This document shows positions 12,108 through 22,859 of a stretch of 64,000 bases of DNA, one piece after another (positions within the stretch are counted from its first letter, which is position 1; the number at the start of each line of letters is the position of its first letter). The stretch covers positions 4,712,001-4,776,000 of the forward strand of contig NC_035791.1 in the NCBI RefSeq assembly GCF_001653235.2, written 5' to 3'. A program made the translations under genes and the position numbers. The DNA is from Pochonia chlamydosporia 170. Its lineage: Eukaryota > Ascomycota > Sordariomycetes > Hypocreales > Clavicipitaceae. The notes below the pieces were generated by a model. It saw only the letters and a list, made by a program, of their open reading frames with translations, searched no databases and was not told where the DNA came from.

Positions 12108-12562
12108 GCGACAATGATTAGAATAAATTATGGGACAGTGGGAAATCGACGAAGTGCCATGGTGACACTACAGAGATTTAGATTTTGGAGTCTGACCTGC
12201 GGAGGGTGTGGTTTGAAATGAAAGACAGAGCTCCTTGTGTTAGTAAATGTATCATAAAATGCCCTCTCGAGGGCAACTACTAGTAGTATTTGTACCAATG
12301 TTATCGTAGCATGGATTTGGTACGGCGAAAATTGGCATATGCGTGGTTTGTCCAGTTCACATTGAGATCAAAATAGACGCCGTATTTTGGAACAGCTGGT
12401 ACAGGTCAGTGTACGGCCAAAAGGTGTCACATCCGTTGCATGTTCTAGTCGAACTACGTGCGATATCCAAGGGTATACATACACCCTACCGCCCTGACTG
12501 CTAGTTTTCCAGATGCAAAAGTTTTGTACATGTAGCTCTATTGCAACATATGTCGCCCAGTT
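12108..12562. other. Convergent intergenic region
   Basis: The 3' ends of kgd1 and cia1 face each other across 455 bp. The stretch is AT-richer than the genes and presumably holds both 3' untranslated regions. I see no open frame or repeat of note. Confidence 0.6.
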
Positions 12563-13987
12563 CTACAGCTCATCAACCTTGACCTGCCATGAGCGGACTA
12601 TGCCATCATCACCAGTAGTTATCAACATCTCCTCCTCCCCTCTGTTCTGAGAACGGGCATCATAACGTCGACACCATGTTATGTGATTTACTTCAAACGG
12701 ACCATGTGAGTTCGGCATGGTAGTTAACAATTCCCATGCTCTTGAGGACGGCGGTAGGTTTGACGGGTGAGCATGAGCACCGGTGGTGTTTGGCACACCG
12801 GAGACGCCATGGAGACCGTCACCATTACTCCGGACTGCGGTTTCTTCCGTAGATGTAACTGGGCCGTCAACTTCCTTGTACAATGCAATATTGCCGTCTC
12901 GCCCTGTGCTGGCTACCACTCCAGAATGTTTGCTCCACGTGACTGAGTAGACGTCTCGATCGTGTGCCGCTGGGAGGACGGCAGTGCACGTCCATTCCTC
13001 TCTCAAGGATCTCCTCATGGTGTTGGGAATTCCTCCAAGAGCACTTCGACTGGTGCCGCCGAATCCGTTGTTGTCTTCTTGATCGTCAAGTTCTTCATGT
13101 AATGCCCACAGGCGTACCGTGCCGTCCGCCGAGCAGGTCAACAATCGCGGAAATCGGTCATTCTTTGGATGAGGCTCCCATTCAACGCCCCAGACAGTTC
13201 CTTCGTGGCCTTCCAATACTGCAACGCAGACCCATTCGCCGTCGGCGTCCTCACGCCATATGCGAACCGTGTTGTCGTAGCTAGCACTGGCGAGGACATC
13301 TGAGCTGTACTGGCGACGATTGTTTCTGCCCGGCACATCTGGACACCAAGCGACTGCTTTCACGTCTCCTTCGTGCTCGTTGAGTACGGCGATAGTTTCC
13401 CATTCGTCGTCTGTTTCAGATGCACCAATATCCTCCCAAATCCATACAGATTTGTCACGAGAGCAAGTAGCAAGGTATGCTCCAGAGGGCGAGAACGCAC
13501 AGCCTTTTATCTCCGAGTCGTGGCCCTCCAGGACCAGTGTGAACTCCCAGTCCTTATCACCAGAATCGCCGATTTCGCTATCGCTATCGCCGTGGCCGCT
13601 AAGGCCGCGTCCAGACATTGTGATTTCAACCTCGTGGCCATCTCTTCCTGCGTCGGCGTCGGCCGCAGAGTCGTCATCCCAGCGCCATAGTCCTGCGGTG
13701 GCATCGAAGCTCCCAGAAATGAGACATAGTTTGTGCGGTGGCAAACCCGGCTTCCAAGCTACAGATCGAACGGAACGAGTATGACCGCCAGTCAGGTTGC
13801 TGTGGGACGAAAGTGTAGACAGAGAAAAGACGGTAACAGCCTTTGCGTGGGCTGTTGCAATTAGTGGGAGGGTTGGATGGGGTATCGATGCCCATGCTCG
13901 CTCGTGAAGATCGGGCCGAAGTGGTTGAATTAGCGATATGGTAGCCGTCATTGACGGTGACCTTGATGTTGGTACCGTGGATGGCAT
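12563..13987 (-). CDS. cia1: Cytosolic iron-sulfur assembly WD40 protein Cia1
   Basis: A single exon of 474 residues from the first ATG; a second ATG at 13951 would give 462 residues and places the methionine right before the conserved start of the family (SLIQPLRPDLHERAW then ASIPHPTLPLIATAHAK). WD repeats are visible as GHTRSVRSVAWKPG, GHDSEIKGCAFSPSGAYLATCSRDKSVWIWE, NEHEGDVKAVAWCPD, LASASYDNTVRIW, GHEGTVWGVEWEP, LLTCSADGTVRLW, HDRDVYSVTWSKH and a closing ITTGDDGIVRSWQV. Cia1 (CIAO1) is the seven-bladed propeller of the CIA targeting complex, which hands Fe-S clusters to cytosolic and nuclear apoproteins such as Rad3/XPD. Acidic inserts between blades 2 and 3 and a long loop after blade 6 make it larger than the yeast protein (about 330 residues). 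The frame extends upstream to 14104 without an ATG. Confidence 0.92.
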   Translation of the reverse strand: MPSTVPTSRSPSMTATISLIQPLRPDLHERAWASIPHPTLPLIATAHAKAVTVFSLSTLSSHSNLTGGHTRSVRSVAWKPGLPPHKLCLISGSFDATAGLWRWDDDSAADADAGRDGHEVEITMSGRGLSGHGDSDSEIGDSGDKDWEFTLVLEGHDSEIKGCAFSPSGAYLATCSRDKSVWIWEDIGASETDDEWETIAVLNEHEGDVKAVAWCPDVPGRNNRRQYSSDVLASASYDNTVRIWREDADGEWVCVAVLEGHEGTVWGVEWEPHPKNDRFPRLLTCSADGTVRLWALHEELDDQEDNNGFGGTSRSALGGIPNTMRRSLREEWTCTAVLPAAHDRDVYSVTWSKHSGVVASTGRDGNIALYKEVDGPVTSTEETAVRSNGDGLHGVSGVPNTTGAHAHPSNLPPSSRAWELLTTMPNSHGPFEVNHITWCRRYDARSQNRGEEEMLITTGDDGIVRSWQVKVDEL

Positions 13988-14569
13988 CTTTTCATGAGAC
14001 AGAGCAACAAGCTGACCAGAGGTGACGTCGCGGGGTAGTGGGCTGTTGGTCGAGCGAGCTGGCTTATGGCTACCGCCCGAATTGACTACGGGTAGTAGAG
14101 TCAACGAGCCAAAGGCAACGCAGATGGCCTTGGATGGCCTTGCAGCAGTACAAGAATGAAGATGTTGTCAGGGCGCAGAGAGACACGACGTGGGTTTACA
14201 AGCCCGATGTCGCATAGTAATTGTCGTCTGGCGGGCTTTTTGCACATGCAGCCAGAAATGGGAACCTGCCAGACCCGACATGTCCAAGACTCACTAAATT
14301 TTGCCGCCCCGCTGATAAGATAAGTCCCAGATTGCCAGACCCCTCAGTGCTCCTCAAGCAACAGAGAGAGAGATGTTCTACGGATCGCATAGGTAGAAGT
14401 ACAAAGAAGCAAATGGTGACGATTTCAACGGGAAAGAACCACATTTGGTTTATTCTATTTTAATTTGTTTTATTTCGTTACCCATCATTTTCTCCTCGTT
14501 TTTTTTTTGTTGGAGCAGATTCTTTATCCTCGACCCAGTTGCATCACCACAGCCTGGCCGAGGAGCTTT
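13988..14569. other. Upstream region of cia1 and 3' region of the MFS gene
   Basis: A 582-bp spacer that holds the cia1 promoter and the 3' end of the MFS transporter gene, both on the minus strand. The 14440-14525 part is T-rich (TTTTATTTCGTTACC, then a run of T at about 14500). No gene is seen. Confidence 0.5.
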
Positions 14570-16288
14570 CTATGTGAAATCCGGATTCAACCCCCCTGTG
14601 AGCCAAGACCATGTCGTCTTTAATCTATCACGCAAGTTCAACTTGTCATGTTGAACATTACGCCTCTTTCTAGTGCGTGTCCTTTCAGGCAGACACATCC
14701 ATATACCTACGAGGAAAAACAACACAACTAAAATAATAGGTTGGAGGACGCCAACACCATGGCCTTCGGCGATTATGCCAATGATAAATGGCAAGACGGC
14801 AGCGCCGCCACCGCCGATTGCCGATGAGAATCCAATTGCGCTGACATGGTATTCAGTAGGCAATATCTTGGTCGCCACCACGATAGCAGCTGGGAATAGA
14901 GGTCCCAGGAAGAACCCCAAGCAAGAAACGAAAACCATGGCGCCAATTTTGGTGGGAATAAGCCAGTAGGCAAGCTGAAAAGCAATGCACAATGCCAGAT
15001 ATGCGGTAATGGCCAGCCTCTCCCCAATCCAGCCGGTAATGAAGCCCAGTACTATTCGGCCAAGGGACAAACCGAACCAGAAAAGCGTGGCGGTAACACC
15101 AGCGAGAAAACCATCGGCGTGTCTCTCCTTCATCATGAATGTGGGAATCCAACCGCCCAGGCTAACCTCCGCGCCAGCATAGAAGAGTAGGAAGATGGCC
15201 ACGAGCCAGGTGACGGGCTCTTGTAGGACTGTGGCTGTAGTTGCCCCTTCGGCCGAGCCTCCCTTGCGAAGCTTTCGTCGATATGCTGCACCGGTGGCAC
15301 CCCAAAATGCCCACAGCCCGAAAACAAGCTCAATGCAGACAATGGTGATGAATATGTAGTAGAAGGAGTACCACGGCATTTTCAGCTTGGCCACCATGGT
15401 GGAAGCAACAATAGGTGCAACGGTCCCGCCTAATCCAAATGCTCCATGAATGATGCCCAGCAACTCGTTGGTTTGGTGCATGTTGCCGACCCAGGCGTTG
15501 TAAGCACTATCCTCTATACCGCTCCCAAATCCGGTGAACATGAAAAGGATTGGAAGCAGCGCGAATGGAGGGCGAAAAACGACGGGAGTATATCCGATGA
15601 GGCGGAAGAGAGGACCCAAGAAGGCGATGCCTCGCTGACCAACCTGGTAGTGAATCCAATTATTGGACAATGCTGCTGTAACGTATCCAAGAAACGGCAC
15701 TATAAAGATAGTCGAGACTGTAGTATGGTTGATACCATAATCTTGCTCGATCTGGTGATATATTCAGCGTCATGGACTCTGGGGCCGCGGACCGCTAGAG
15801 AGACACGGCGGGAAGACTCGTCACGGATGGAATCAACTTACATATGGGAGGAGTGCCTAAAATTCCAATAGGTTGACCCTTTCTATTAGCATGTAAATTC
15901 TCAGAGCCAAGTACAAGAGGGTGAAATGGGGAAAAAAGGTTTGGAAAGAGCTCAAAGCTTCTAAACAGCCAGGCTTCATACGTACCCCAATACACCCATC
16001 ATGCATGCCCATGACAAAAAAAGACAAGTTGACGCCGCAATACCGGAATGCATTGATTCGAGGGCTGTTCCATTTTTCGCGATGTGAGTCGGATTCAACT
16101 TCTAGGGCGTCGAGATCTTCTTCCAGGTCATTATCCTCGTCCGAGCGCACTGCTTCGTCCTCTGCGTATTGCAACAGACTGGCGGCGGCTGATTCGCTAT
16201 CTTGCAGGGACAAAGGCACGTCTTCGTCGTTTTCCCCAAGACCCGTCTTCATGACTGAAGTCTTTGGGAATGGAGGAGGGCCTGCCAT
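14570..16288 (-). CDS. Major facilitator superfamily transporter
   Basis: Three exons, 16288-15986, a 15-nt micro-exon 15856-15842, and 15751-14570, give 499 residues. The junctions restore the conserved block around TM1-TM2: GMHDGCIG, then ALLPY from the micro-exon, then IEQDYGINHTTVSTIFIVPF. All three exon borders are in phase 0. About 85 acidic, Ser-rich cytoplasmic residues precede TM1, then around twelve hydrophobic segments follow; loop 8-9 carries the GWIGERLAITAY stretch. The pattern fits fungal MFS proteins of the fucose-permease-like/BSC6 kind; the substrate cannot be told. The protein ends in a basic tail (RTRTRKRR). It is a plasma or vacuolar membrane protein by inference. The 5' neighbour on the opposite strand is the glycine-zipper gene. 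Confidence 0.88.
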
Positions 16289-17854
16289 TTGGGCGGGGAG
16301 CGAGCAAGCAACAGTCTCGACAAGGACAGTACACAAGACGAAATGACCAAGGACGGATAATAGCAAGGACGGTGGAGACACAGATTTGGTACAAGTGGCT
16401 CAAGGAGTCAACAACATCATGGCTCCGCGACTACGTGATCCCCGAAAGTTGCCCAAGTACAACTGAATAACTGGTAGTAGTGATGAGGTTTTGGATCAGT
16501 GGCCACCCCCACTCGACAGGTTAACAGCACATAATGGGAACCACGGCGACTTCAAGGAAAACGACTAGTACGTGGTGCTAGGCATGGGCGGGATAATAGC
16601 CGGAGTCAACATCGGAGGAGATGTAGCTGTACGTGTACCGGCAGAACGACTTGCATGTAATTTGCATATTCCATGTCTGGTCTAGTCATAGAAACCGACC
16701 AGACCGGACTGGACCTGGAACAAGCACAACCAAATCAGGCTCTCCGCAATTGAACATGGACTTGACTGTTCGGTAAAAAAGCGTGGGGGGTTGCAGCTTG
16801 ACTTTAGTCCCAACAGCACTTGAGACCGATAACGGGCACTTGACAGTTGGGCATGGCACGGAAGATATAAGGTCCAGATGTCTTTATTGGATGCAGTAAG
16901 GTCAAGTGTATCAACAACCAAGGACAGCTGGAGTTCGGCTACGATCCAGTTGCCCGCCACTACTTAAGTACCTACTTAAGTAATGAATCAAAATTGATTC
17001 CAATGTTCCGTCCACGCCGGCCGGTGACATCATTCACTCACATGGGCACCCAAACTGACCAGAGCAGTCCCGCCTGGCTAACATTGAAGGTGGTACATGT
17101 CATGCATCAGACACCAGAAACCAGACACCAAACTTTCCGGCCTCAACTGGCATAAAATGGCCATGCAGCCCGCCTCACTACTTGTCCGCCTCGATTGTTT
17201 TCTTTGTGGCTTCGGGTTCTGCAAAGTTTCGATTTAGTCGAATGTCCAACGTCCGGTGCTGGCTAACCCGTTGTCCCTCCCTGTGAGCAAAATGGCTGTG
17301 TTCCTTTTTCATGGTTGGCTCTCTGCATGTCAGCTGCTGCCATCTATTAAGCTAGTCTGTCCACTCACCACATTAATCGGGCTGAGCTTATGTTGCATAC
17401 CACCAGACACAGATGTGCAAACTAAAATGATAGACCAGACATTCCCGGTCGGCCAAAGCCGCCAGTTCCAGCTTGGTCCAGCTTGGTCAGGTGGGCAAAA
17501 TGGTCCAAGTCTGTCTGAAGTGGTAAAGTCAAGTACTTAGGGACTCTCGACATGCAAAATGATACATGTACATGTGCCAGCCGGACATAAACCACTGATC
17601 TTCGTCTTTCGCCTTTTGGAGAGATCAAGAAGCAAGGCCGAGGTTCCTTCCAGTTTTTAAATTGTTATCAAATTCTGTTTTGCCTTTATGCGTGCCCCAA
17701 GCTCCTCCGCTTCTTACACAAACCTCTTCCTGTTGTCATTTCAGTTACTGTCCATGTCCAGCCTTTGAGCCAGCTTCTATTGGCATCCGTACATGTACCC
17801 TGTCTCTCGCCGTCACCTCGTCACCTCGTCACCTCGTCACCTCGTCACCTCGTC
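16289..17854. promoter_or_regulatory. Divergent promoter region, MFS gene and glycine-zipper gene
   Basis: A 1.57-kb divergent spacer without convincing genes. It holds a GTCTGGTCTAG motif at about 16675, paired ACTTAAGT palindromes at 16964-16982, a nonamer AACATTGAA at 17080, and an eight-base tandem repeat at its right end immediately before the downstream start codon. Confidence 0.5.
17811..17850 (+). repeat. (CGTCACCT)5 tandem repeat abutting a start codon
   Basis: Five exact head-to-tail copies of the octamer CGTCACCT run from 17811 to 17850. A sixth, degenerate copy (CGTCATGT) supplies the ATG of the glycine-zipper gene. Being 8 bases long, each gain or loss of a unit would change the frame of any upstream initiation. 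Confidence 0.9.
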
Positions 17855-18706
17855 ATGTCCAGGTATCAAGCAGCCGATAATGACTCCGGCCACTTCTCAG
17901 ATCGCCGTCGTGACTACTACTCCCCTGGCCCACAGTCTGGAAAAACCAGCAACTCCAGAGTTCCGGGTCAGGAGAATCAACCCCAAGGTCTAAATGAGTC
18001 CTACTATCGGGAGAGCGCTGCGGCACTTGGAATACCCATGAATGACGGGTCGCGTTCCCATTCGGTACCTCCCCCAAACTCTGCAGTCGTTCGACTCCCT
18101 CGATCTCCGTCGCCTTCATCTTCCAGATCCTCCTCTCGCTCAGATAGAGGCAGGTCACATGCTCGCTCCTATCGCGGTGCGTCTCGCGACTTTGAGCGTT
18201 CCCCCGACCCGGTACATCGAGCACGCGGTATAATCAACAGCAACTTTTCCCAGACGCGTGCAGGAATCGGTGCTGGCATTGTTGGAGCCGTCGTTGGGGG
18301 ACTTATCGCCAAGCAAGCCTCTGAAGCAGCCTTTCGCCGCAGGCAAAAGCAGAGCGGTCGTCCACGACGTCACAGCACAGAGAATGTGCCTCGTGTGGCA
18401 TCTACTGTTCTTGGTGCGGTGGCCGGCGCCCTCGGTGCAAACGCGATTACCCATAGATTGGAAGATGCACGAGAAAGAAGCAAAAGTCAGCAATTAGCCT
18501 GGGAGGAACGGTATGGCCGAGAAGAGGACCTGCCTCACTACGACACGGGGAGACCACAGGATTTAAATCATCGAAATGGCAAAGGCTATCTATATGACGC
18601 TCGCGACTACGATGATGCAGGTAATGGTGGGTACTGGAAACACGATGATAGAGGGCCAAGACGCCAATACATTGAAGAGACAAGATATTACCACGAACGA
18701 TACTGA
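17855..18706 (+). CDS. Ser/Arg-rich protein with two glycine zippers
   Basis: A single-exon frame of 283 residues starting at the ATG made by the sixth repeat unit; the frame is open further upstream to 17765, but that part only translates the octamer repeat. The first half is hydrophilic with an SR-rich stretch (SPSPSSSRSSSRSDRGRSH, about residues 88-106). Two glycine-rich hydrophobic segments follow: GIGAGIVGAVVGGLIAK (about 137-153) and VASTVLGAVAGALGANA (about 183-199), the GxxxG spacing being typical of glycine-zipper membrane segments. The tail is rich in Asp, Tyr, Arg and Gly. Proteins of this build are widespread in filamentous ascomycetes, but I do not know a function. A membrane association through the two zippers is an inference. 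Confidence 0.75.
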   Translation: MSRYQAADNDSGHFSDRRRDYYSPGPQSGKTSNSRVPGQENQPQGLNESYYRESAAALGIPMNDGSRSHSVPPPNSAVVRLPRSPSPSSSRSSSRSDRGRSHARSYRGASRDFERSPDPVHRARGIINSNFSQTRAGIGAGIVGAVVGGLIAKQASEAAFRRRQKQSGRPRRHSTENVPRVASTVLGAVAGALGANAITHRLEDARERSKSQQLAWEERYGREEDLPHYDTGRPQDLNHRNGKGYLYDARDYDDAGNGGYWKHDDRGPRRQYIEETRYYHERY

Positions 18707-19360
18707 GGCTCCTTATGCACGCGCACTTGTCTAGACAACCATCTTCTAGTATTTCTCGTTATGGATTGGATATATCGCTCATCTAGCTGCGTCATCCCCT
18801 GGATGTGTCTGCTTTTTTGAAGAGGGCACCAAAATACACCGCTTGTTTGTGGTCCTTCGCGGCTGCAGGCTTTATCCGACAAGGGTGAAGCATATCAAAG
18901 ACATTCTCTCCCTTTGGTATTTATTATATTTGTGAGTAGCTTGTAGATTTACTGGCGTTTCTAATGAGTACTGGGGATTTCTTTATCAGGCGCATAATAA
19001 ATTCATATTCTATCATATCCTTCAATTCACAACACTTGACAATTGAGCTATTGACACGAATGGCCAAAGTAAAATATTCTTCTTGGTCCGATGACTCACC
19101 CAAAACGACTCCTCACTGTGAAGATGTCACGCTCTCTTAAACGGATAGGTTGCCAACCTCCCCCCAACCATTTTCTCTCGAGCTGGCGTTGTTTATGTTC
19201 GGAGCATGTTATTTATCGTGGATCTATCGAAGGAGCCTATCCCATTGAGTGGCACCTTGCATGCAACGTCCCGCCAGACCCCATACCCTTTGACGTCCGC
19301 TATGTTCAATATCGCCAAGTTCCTTGATGGCTCAGCTACCATGTAGTGCTCCCAGATTGG
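18707..19360. other. Convergent intergenic region
   Basis: 654 bp between the 3' ends of the glycine-zipper gene and the next minus-strand gene. The middle (18900-19080) is AT-rich. I see no gene, repeat or structured RNA. Confidence 0.5.
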
Positions 19361-21204
19361 TCAGAGCTGATTCATTGATTTAGTGGTCTCCTTGACTTCA
19401 TGTTTGGCCCTCTCCCTCTCGATGATCATTCTGAAAAACTGGCCAATTTCCGCCAAGGCAAGTTGATGGGCTGTTGGAGCATTCAGCATATTGAAAAGTG
19501 ATTGTGAGTCAATTACCTGTTTCGCTATGACTGCGTCTGGTTGGCAAAAAGTACGAATACGCATGGCACGCGCATTCACCTGCATCGATCGAAGGAGACC
19601 CCTTATCTCTGCCGGGCTGCTTTGGCGACGTCCGTAAAAGCTGAAATCGTTTAGGTGCAGTAATACCAGTTCTATCTGGGTCTCAAGATCGTACCGAAAG
19701 CTGATCACACGGGGGCGGCCCTGCCGTAGCCAAAAGTCTGATATCTTCTTGAGATTGTCAGGTACCAAATGCCCCTTGTCAAATTCAGTAGCGATGTAAT
19801 GGTTCATGGCAGAGGTTAAGTGGAATTCTAATTCGCAGTAGAGCAAGCTTTGTTCTCGAGTGTCTAGGGATATGGTGACCTGAGACGAGCTCACAAAGTC
19901 TTGGGGAGATAAGTCTGGCCGTCTATATGACGTGTTCAATTCAGCTGTCTGTTGTGCTGTTAGCGGGCCATTATGTAAATTAAGTCAATAGAAATAAGTG
20001 AGTAAGACGAGCCGTCAAAGGAAATAGGGGATCACGACGTTAGGGGATAACGACATTTGACATACCACATCTTTGGCAATTTTCTTGATATTGTGTAAAA
20101 AGCCCAACCTTTTTATGTGTGGCTTCGGGTCGTGGTTCAAGTCTTTGCCGCTACACTCCAACCAGCCATTCTCACCGATCATGGTCTTCTCGCCTTTCTT
20201 TGTAGAAGGGAAACTTTGTCCTCGAAAGTAAAGATGCAGCGGTGAAAACTGGGGACTCAGCTCGGGAATTCTACTTAAGTTTCTGGAAGCGTCCGGGTCA
20301 AATTCACCTACAACACCCTCACCGAGCGCAGCAGATAAGTCCGCAGGTGACCTCAACGGCTCCAAGAGGCTTTCTCAACGACTTGGCCTGTGGATAAGGC
20401 TTTGATGCCTCGTTGGATACTCTGGCCGGGACTTGGTGGCCTGGACACTGACCCAATGCTTATACTCATCAACAAGTCCCTCGCTAGCTGGCTGCCTTAG
20501 ACTTTCGCGTCGATTAGCATGTCCAAGAATCTGGGAACTCTCGGCAGTGCAAAATTCATTTCCTTCCTCAGGTATTGCCTCACCAGCGCCTCGGCGCTCT
20601 GGAGAGATTTTGATGTCCAAGGGTGACTCTAAAAAAGAATGACGGGTATGGGCTTGTCGCGGGCCGGTACTTATTGTGAGGGGAGGCGAATGCCTCCGAC
20701 GTCGCGCAAGGTTTTCAGTGTTCGATACGCTCGTTGAATTTTCCTGCATGTTGTGGGGGAAGGCGGGCGAGTTATCAGCTTCACGATGTTGGTGATGTCT
20801 CCGCTCGCAAGTCGTCTGCGGTCTACCACCCCCCTCAGACAGAGGGATGCTCTTCTTACAATCCAAAGATGAGCAATAGGCAGACTGCTCTGACCTGGTT
20901 GGACTTTTATCTAACTTTTGAGTAATGCTTTATTGAGACCCAGTCAGTGGACGTTGTAGTGGTTAAGATCAACGTAATCAAGAGAGAAGCGAACTTACGC
21001 ATCGGTGACTTTATTCATTTGTTGTTCTGTCAGCTTCATTTGAATGGTCAACGGCTGCCTGGCAATACGCTTCCTAGGCGAAGCACAGCGACCTTTCGTC
21101 ACTACATACACACGCTTGGGTGTTTGAGGTGATGTTGACAGCAGCTGGTTGTTCTTGTTGCCAGATCCCGGGCTTCGTGTTGGGTGGTAGCTTGAGGGCG
21201 ACAT
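19361..21204 (-). CDS. Unrecognised multi-exon fungal protein, with a possible in-frame stop
   Basis: Exon 1 is 21204-20999 (start MSPSSYHPTRSPGS); a 104-bp intron with GTAAGT donor and CCAG acceptor joins it in phase to exon 2 from 20894. The last intron, 20065-19949, has a GTATGT donor, GCTAAC branch and CAACAG acceptor, and leads to the final exon 19948-19361. Between them the same frame meets TGA at 20375-20377. A 69-bp in-phase intron 20420-20352 (GTATCC...TTGAG) would remove it and give 517 residues, but its signals are poor, so a nonsense mutation is also possible. The N-terminal half is basic, polar and low in hydrophobics. The final exon encodes a compact, helical-looking domain (LNDFSFYGRRQSSPAEIRGL, FCQPDAVIAKQVIDSQSLF) that looks conserved rather than random; I cannot name the family. 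No targeting signal or membrane segment is seen. Confidence 0.6.
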
Positions 21205-22826
21205 TCAGTTTCGTCGGCGAGCTTGAGACGATTGATCATACAAGCAAGCCAACTAGTATTTCGGCTGTAAACACAAAGCTGTCCCAACATGTACGTCGAA
21301 TCGAGATGCTGGCACCTGATCGAGCGGGTAAAACAACTAGCCGAAGCAAGTGGAATCAGCGTCAGGGGGAATATCAAGAGACAGCAAATAGCACTTGTTT
21401 ATGCCTGGCTTGCTCTTCTCGCAAGGTTCGGTTCTCGCGCCATTGTTTTATGCAGCCAATGTTTATTTGCTTTTTCATTTCATGGCTTTAAATGGGCACT
21501 GGCGGGGGTAACTACTGGCTATCTGGTTGCTATTGATTGAGACTGTCCGCCAGCTGGCGATGGCGGGATTGCCAGTTGGCAGCTCACCAGCACAGTCTTT
21601 AGCAATCAGGCCGAACCAGGGTTTCATTATTGACATTTGATTCAAACACCAAGTCAACATAGAAGTCTGGGTTTGAAGTCCGGTGTGATCAAAGTGGTAT
21701 TTGGTCTACCGCAGATGACTGAGCCTAGTGCATCAAGTTCTAGTTTGATGTGGTTTGTGTACGCCGAGTCTGGTGGTAGCTGGAGGGACAAGTATTGCGC
21801 TACTTCAAGCATGGTGGCTACCTAGGTACACATGCATCTAGAAGAAGCTGCAACCAGGTTCAAACGTTGCTTACGACTTGAAATAAGATACCATCCATGT
21901 CAGACTTCATCCAGTCTCCTAGGCATTTAAATGAGCTGTGGCCACCCATATACCCACGTAGCAACAAACGTGCCTCAGGTCTAGTACCTGCCAGACGGAC
22001 ATGGACTTGGGAAATGCCGGGCTGTGGAATAGGGATAGGTGTTCCTTGAGGAAAGCATTTGATGTTTTGGCGAGATCAAATCTCTGAAGTCTGAACTACC
22101 TAGGTATTTTTGGTCAGACACGCAGCTGTATTGGAAAATATCCGGCAAAGAAAGAACGAAGGAAGGAAGGGGGAGGGAATAGGTCCGACCTTGTTGTAAG
22201 TAGCCTATGGAACAACGAAAGAGCCAATCACCTTTGCACTACTTCGTGATATGAATGTCCATATCAGTAAGTTATTGGCTTTATCGCTGATAAAAACCAG
22301 ACGCGAACCAGGTCCAGTGGAGGCTGGTTGACTTTTGCTCCTTCCATCAAGATGGTTGGTTGGTTGGTTGGTGGAGACATCATTGATGGTTTTTTTTCTG
22401 GTTAGAAATTAATTTTGCCAAAAATCGGAGGTTTGGTGTTCTCCAGTTTATGCTGGTCTGGTTCAAATGTTGTCGTTTGAATGAACCAAGAAGTCGACCA
22501 GATGCACTCCCGATCCCACATGCCGCTGTCTGGCGCCTGGAACCAGCCTCCATGTCATATTGACCCTTGTGGCCCCATCTTGTCGGAATGGTCAGCCACA
22601 TGAAGGTTCAATGTTGAATTTGGCCGTTGACATTACCAAACATGTACCAGCTTCTCCCCAAGCCACCGGCATCGCCACTCGGGGCTGCCAGAGAAGACCA
22701 GATTGAGCAATCATCAAGATCAATCTGAAAAGTGCTTGGTACCACACCACAAGTCTTGACGTGCCTCAAACTCACTGATCTTATGATGCCCATTGCCGCG
22801 CGCGCCATTTCCCCAACGAACCCTCA

Positions 22827-22859
22827 ACATTGCAAGCACATTGCAAGCACATTGCAAGC
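22827..22859. repeat. Three tandem copies of ACATTGCAAGC
   Basis: The 11-base unit ACATTGCAAGC occurs three times in a row. Its core ACATTG resembles the dispersed nonamer AACATTGAA, so it may have arisen from one of those sites. Confidence 0.85.

Noticed and set aside
13988..14104. N-terminal extension of the Cia1 frame
   Set aside because: The frame is open but the first codon is TTG; no ATG before 13987, and no family similarity.
22353..22372. GGTT repeat as possible telomere-like sequence
   Set aside because: Only four units of GGTT, not TTAGGG, and inside ordinary spacer DNA.
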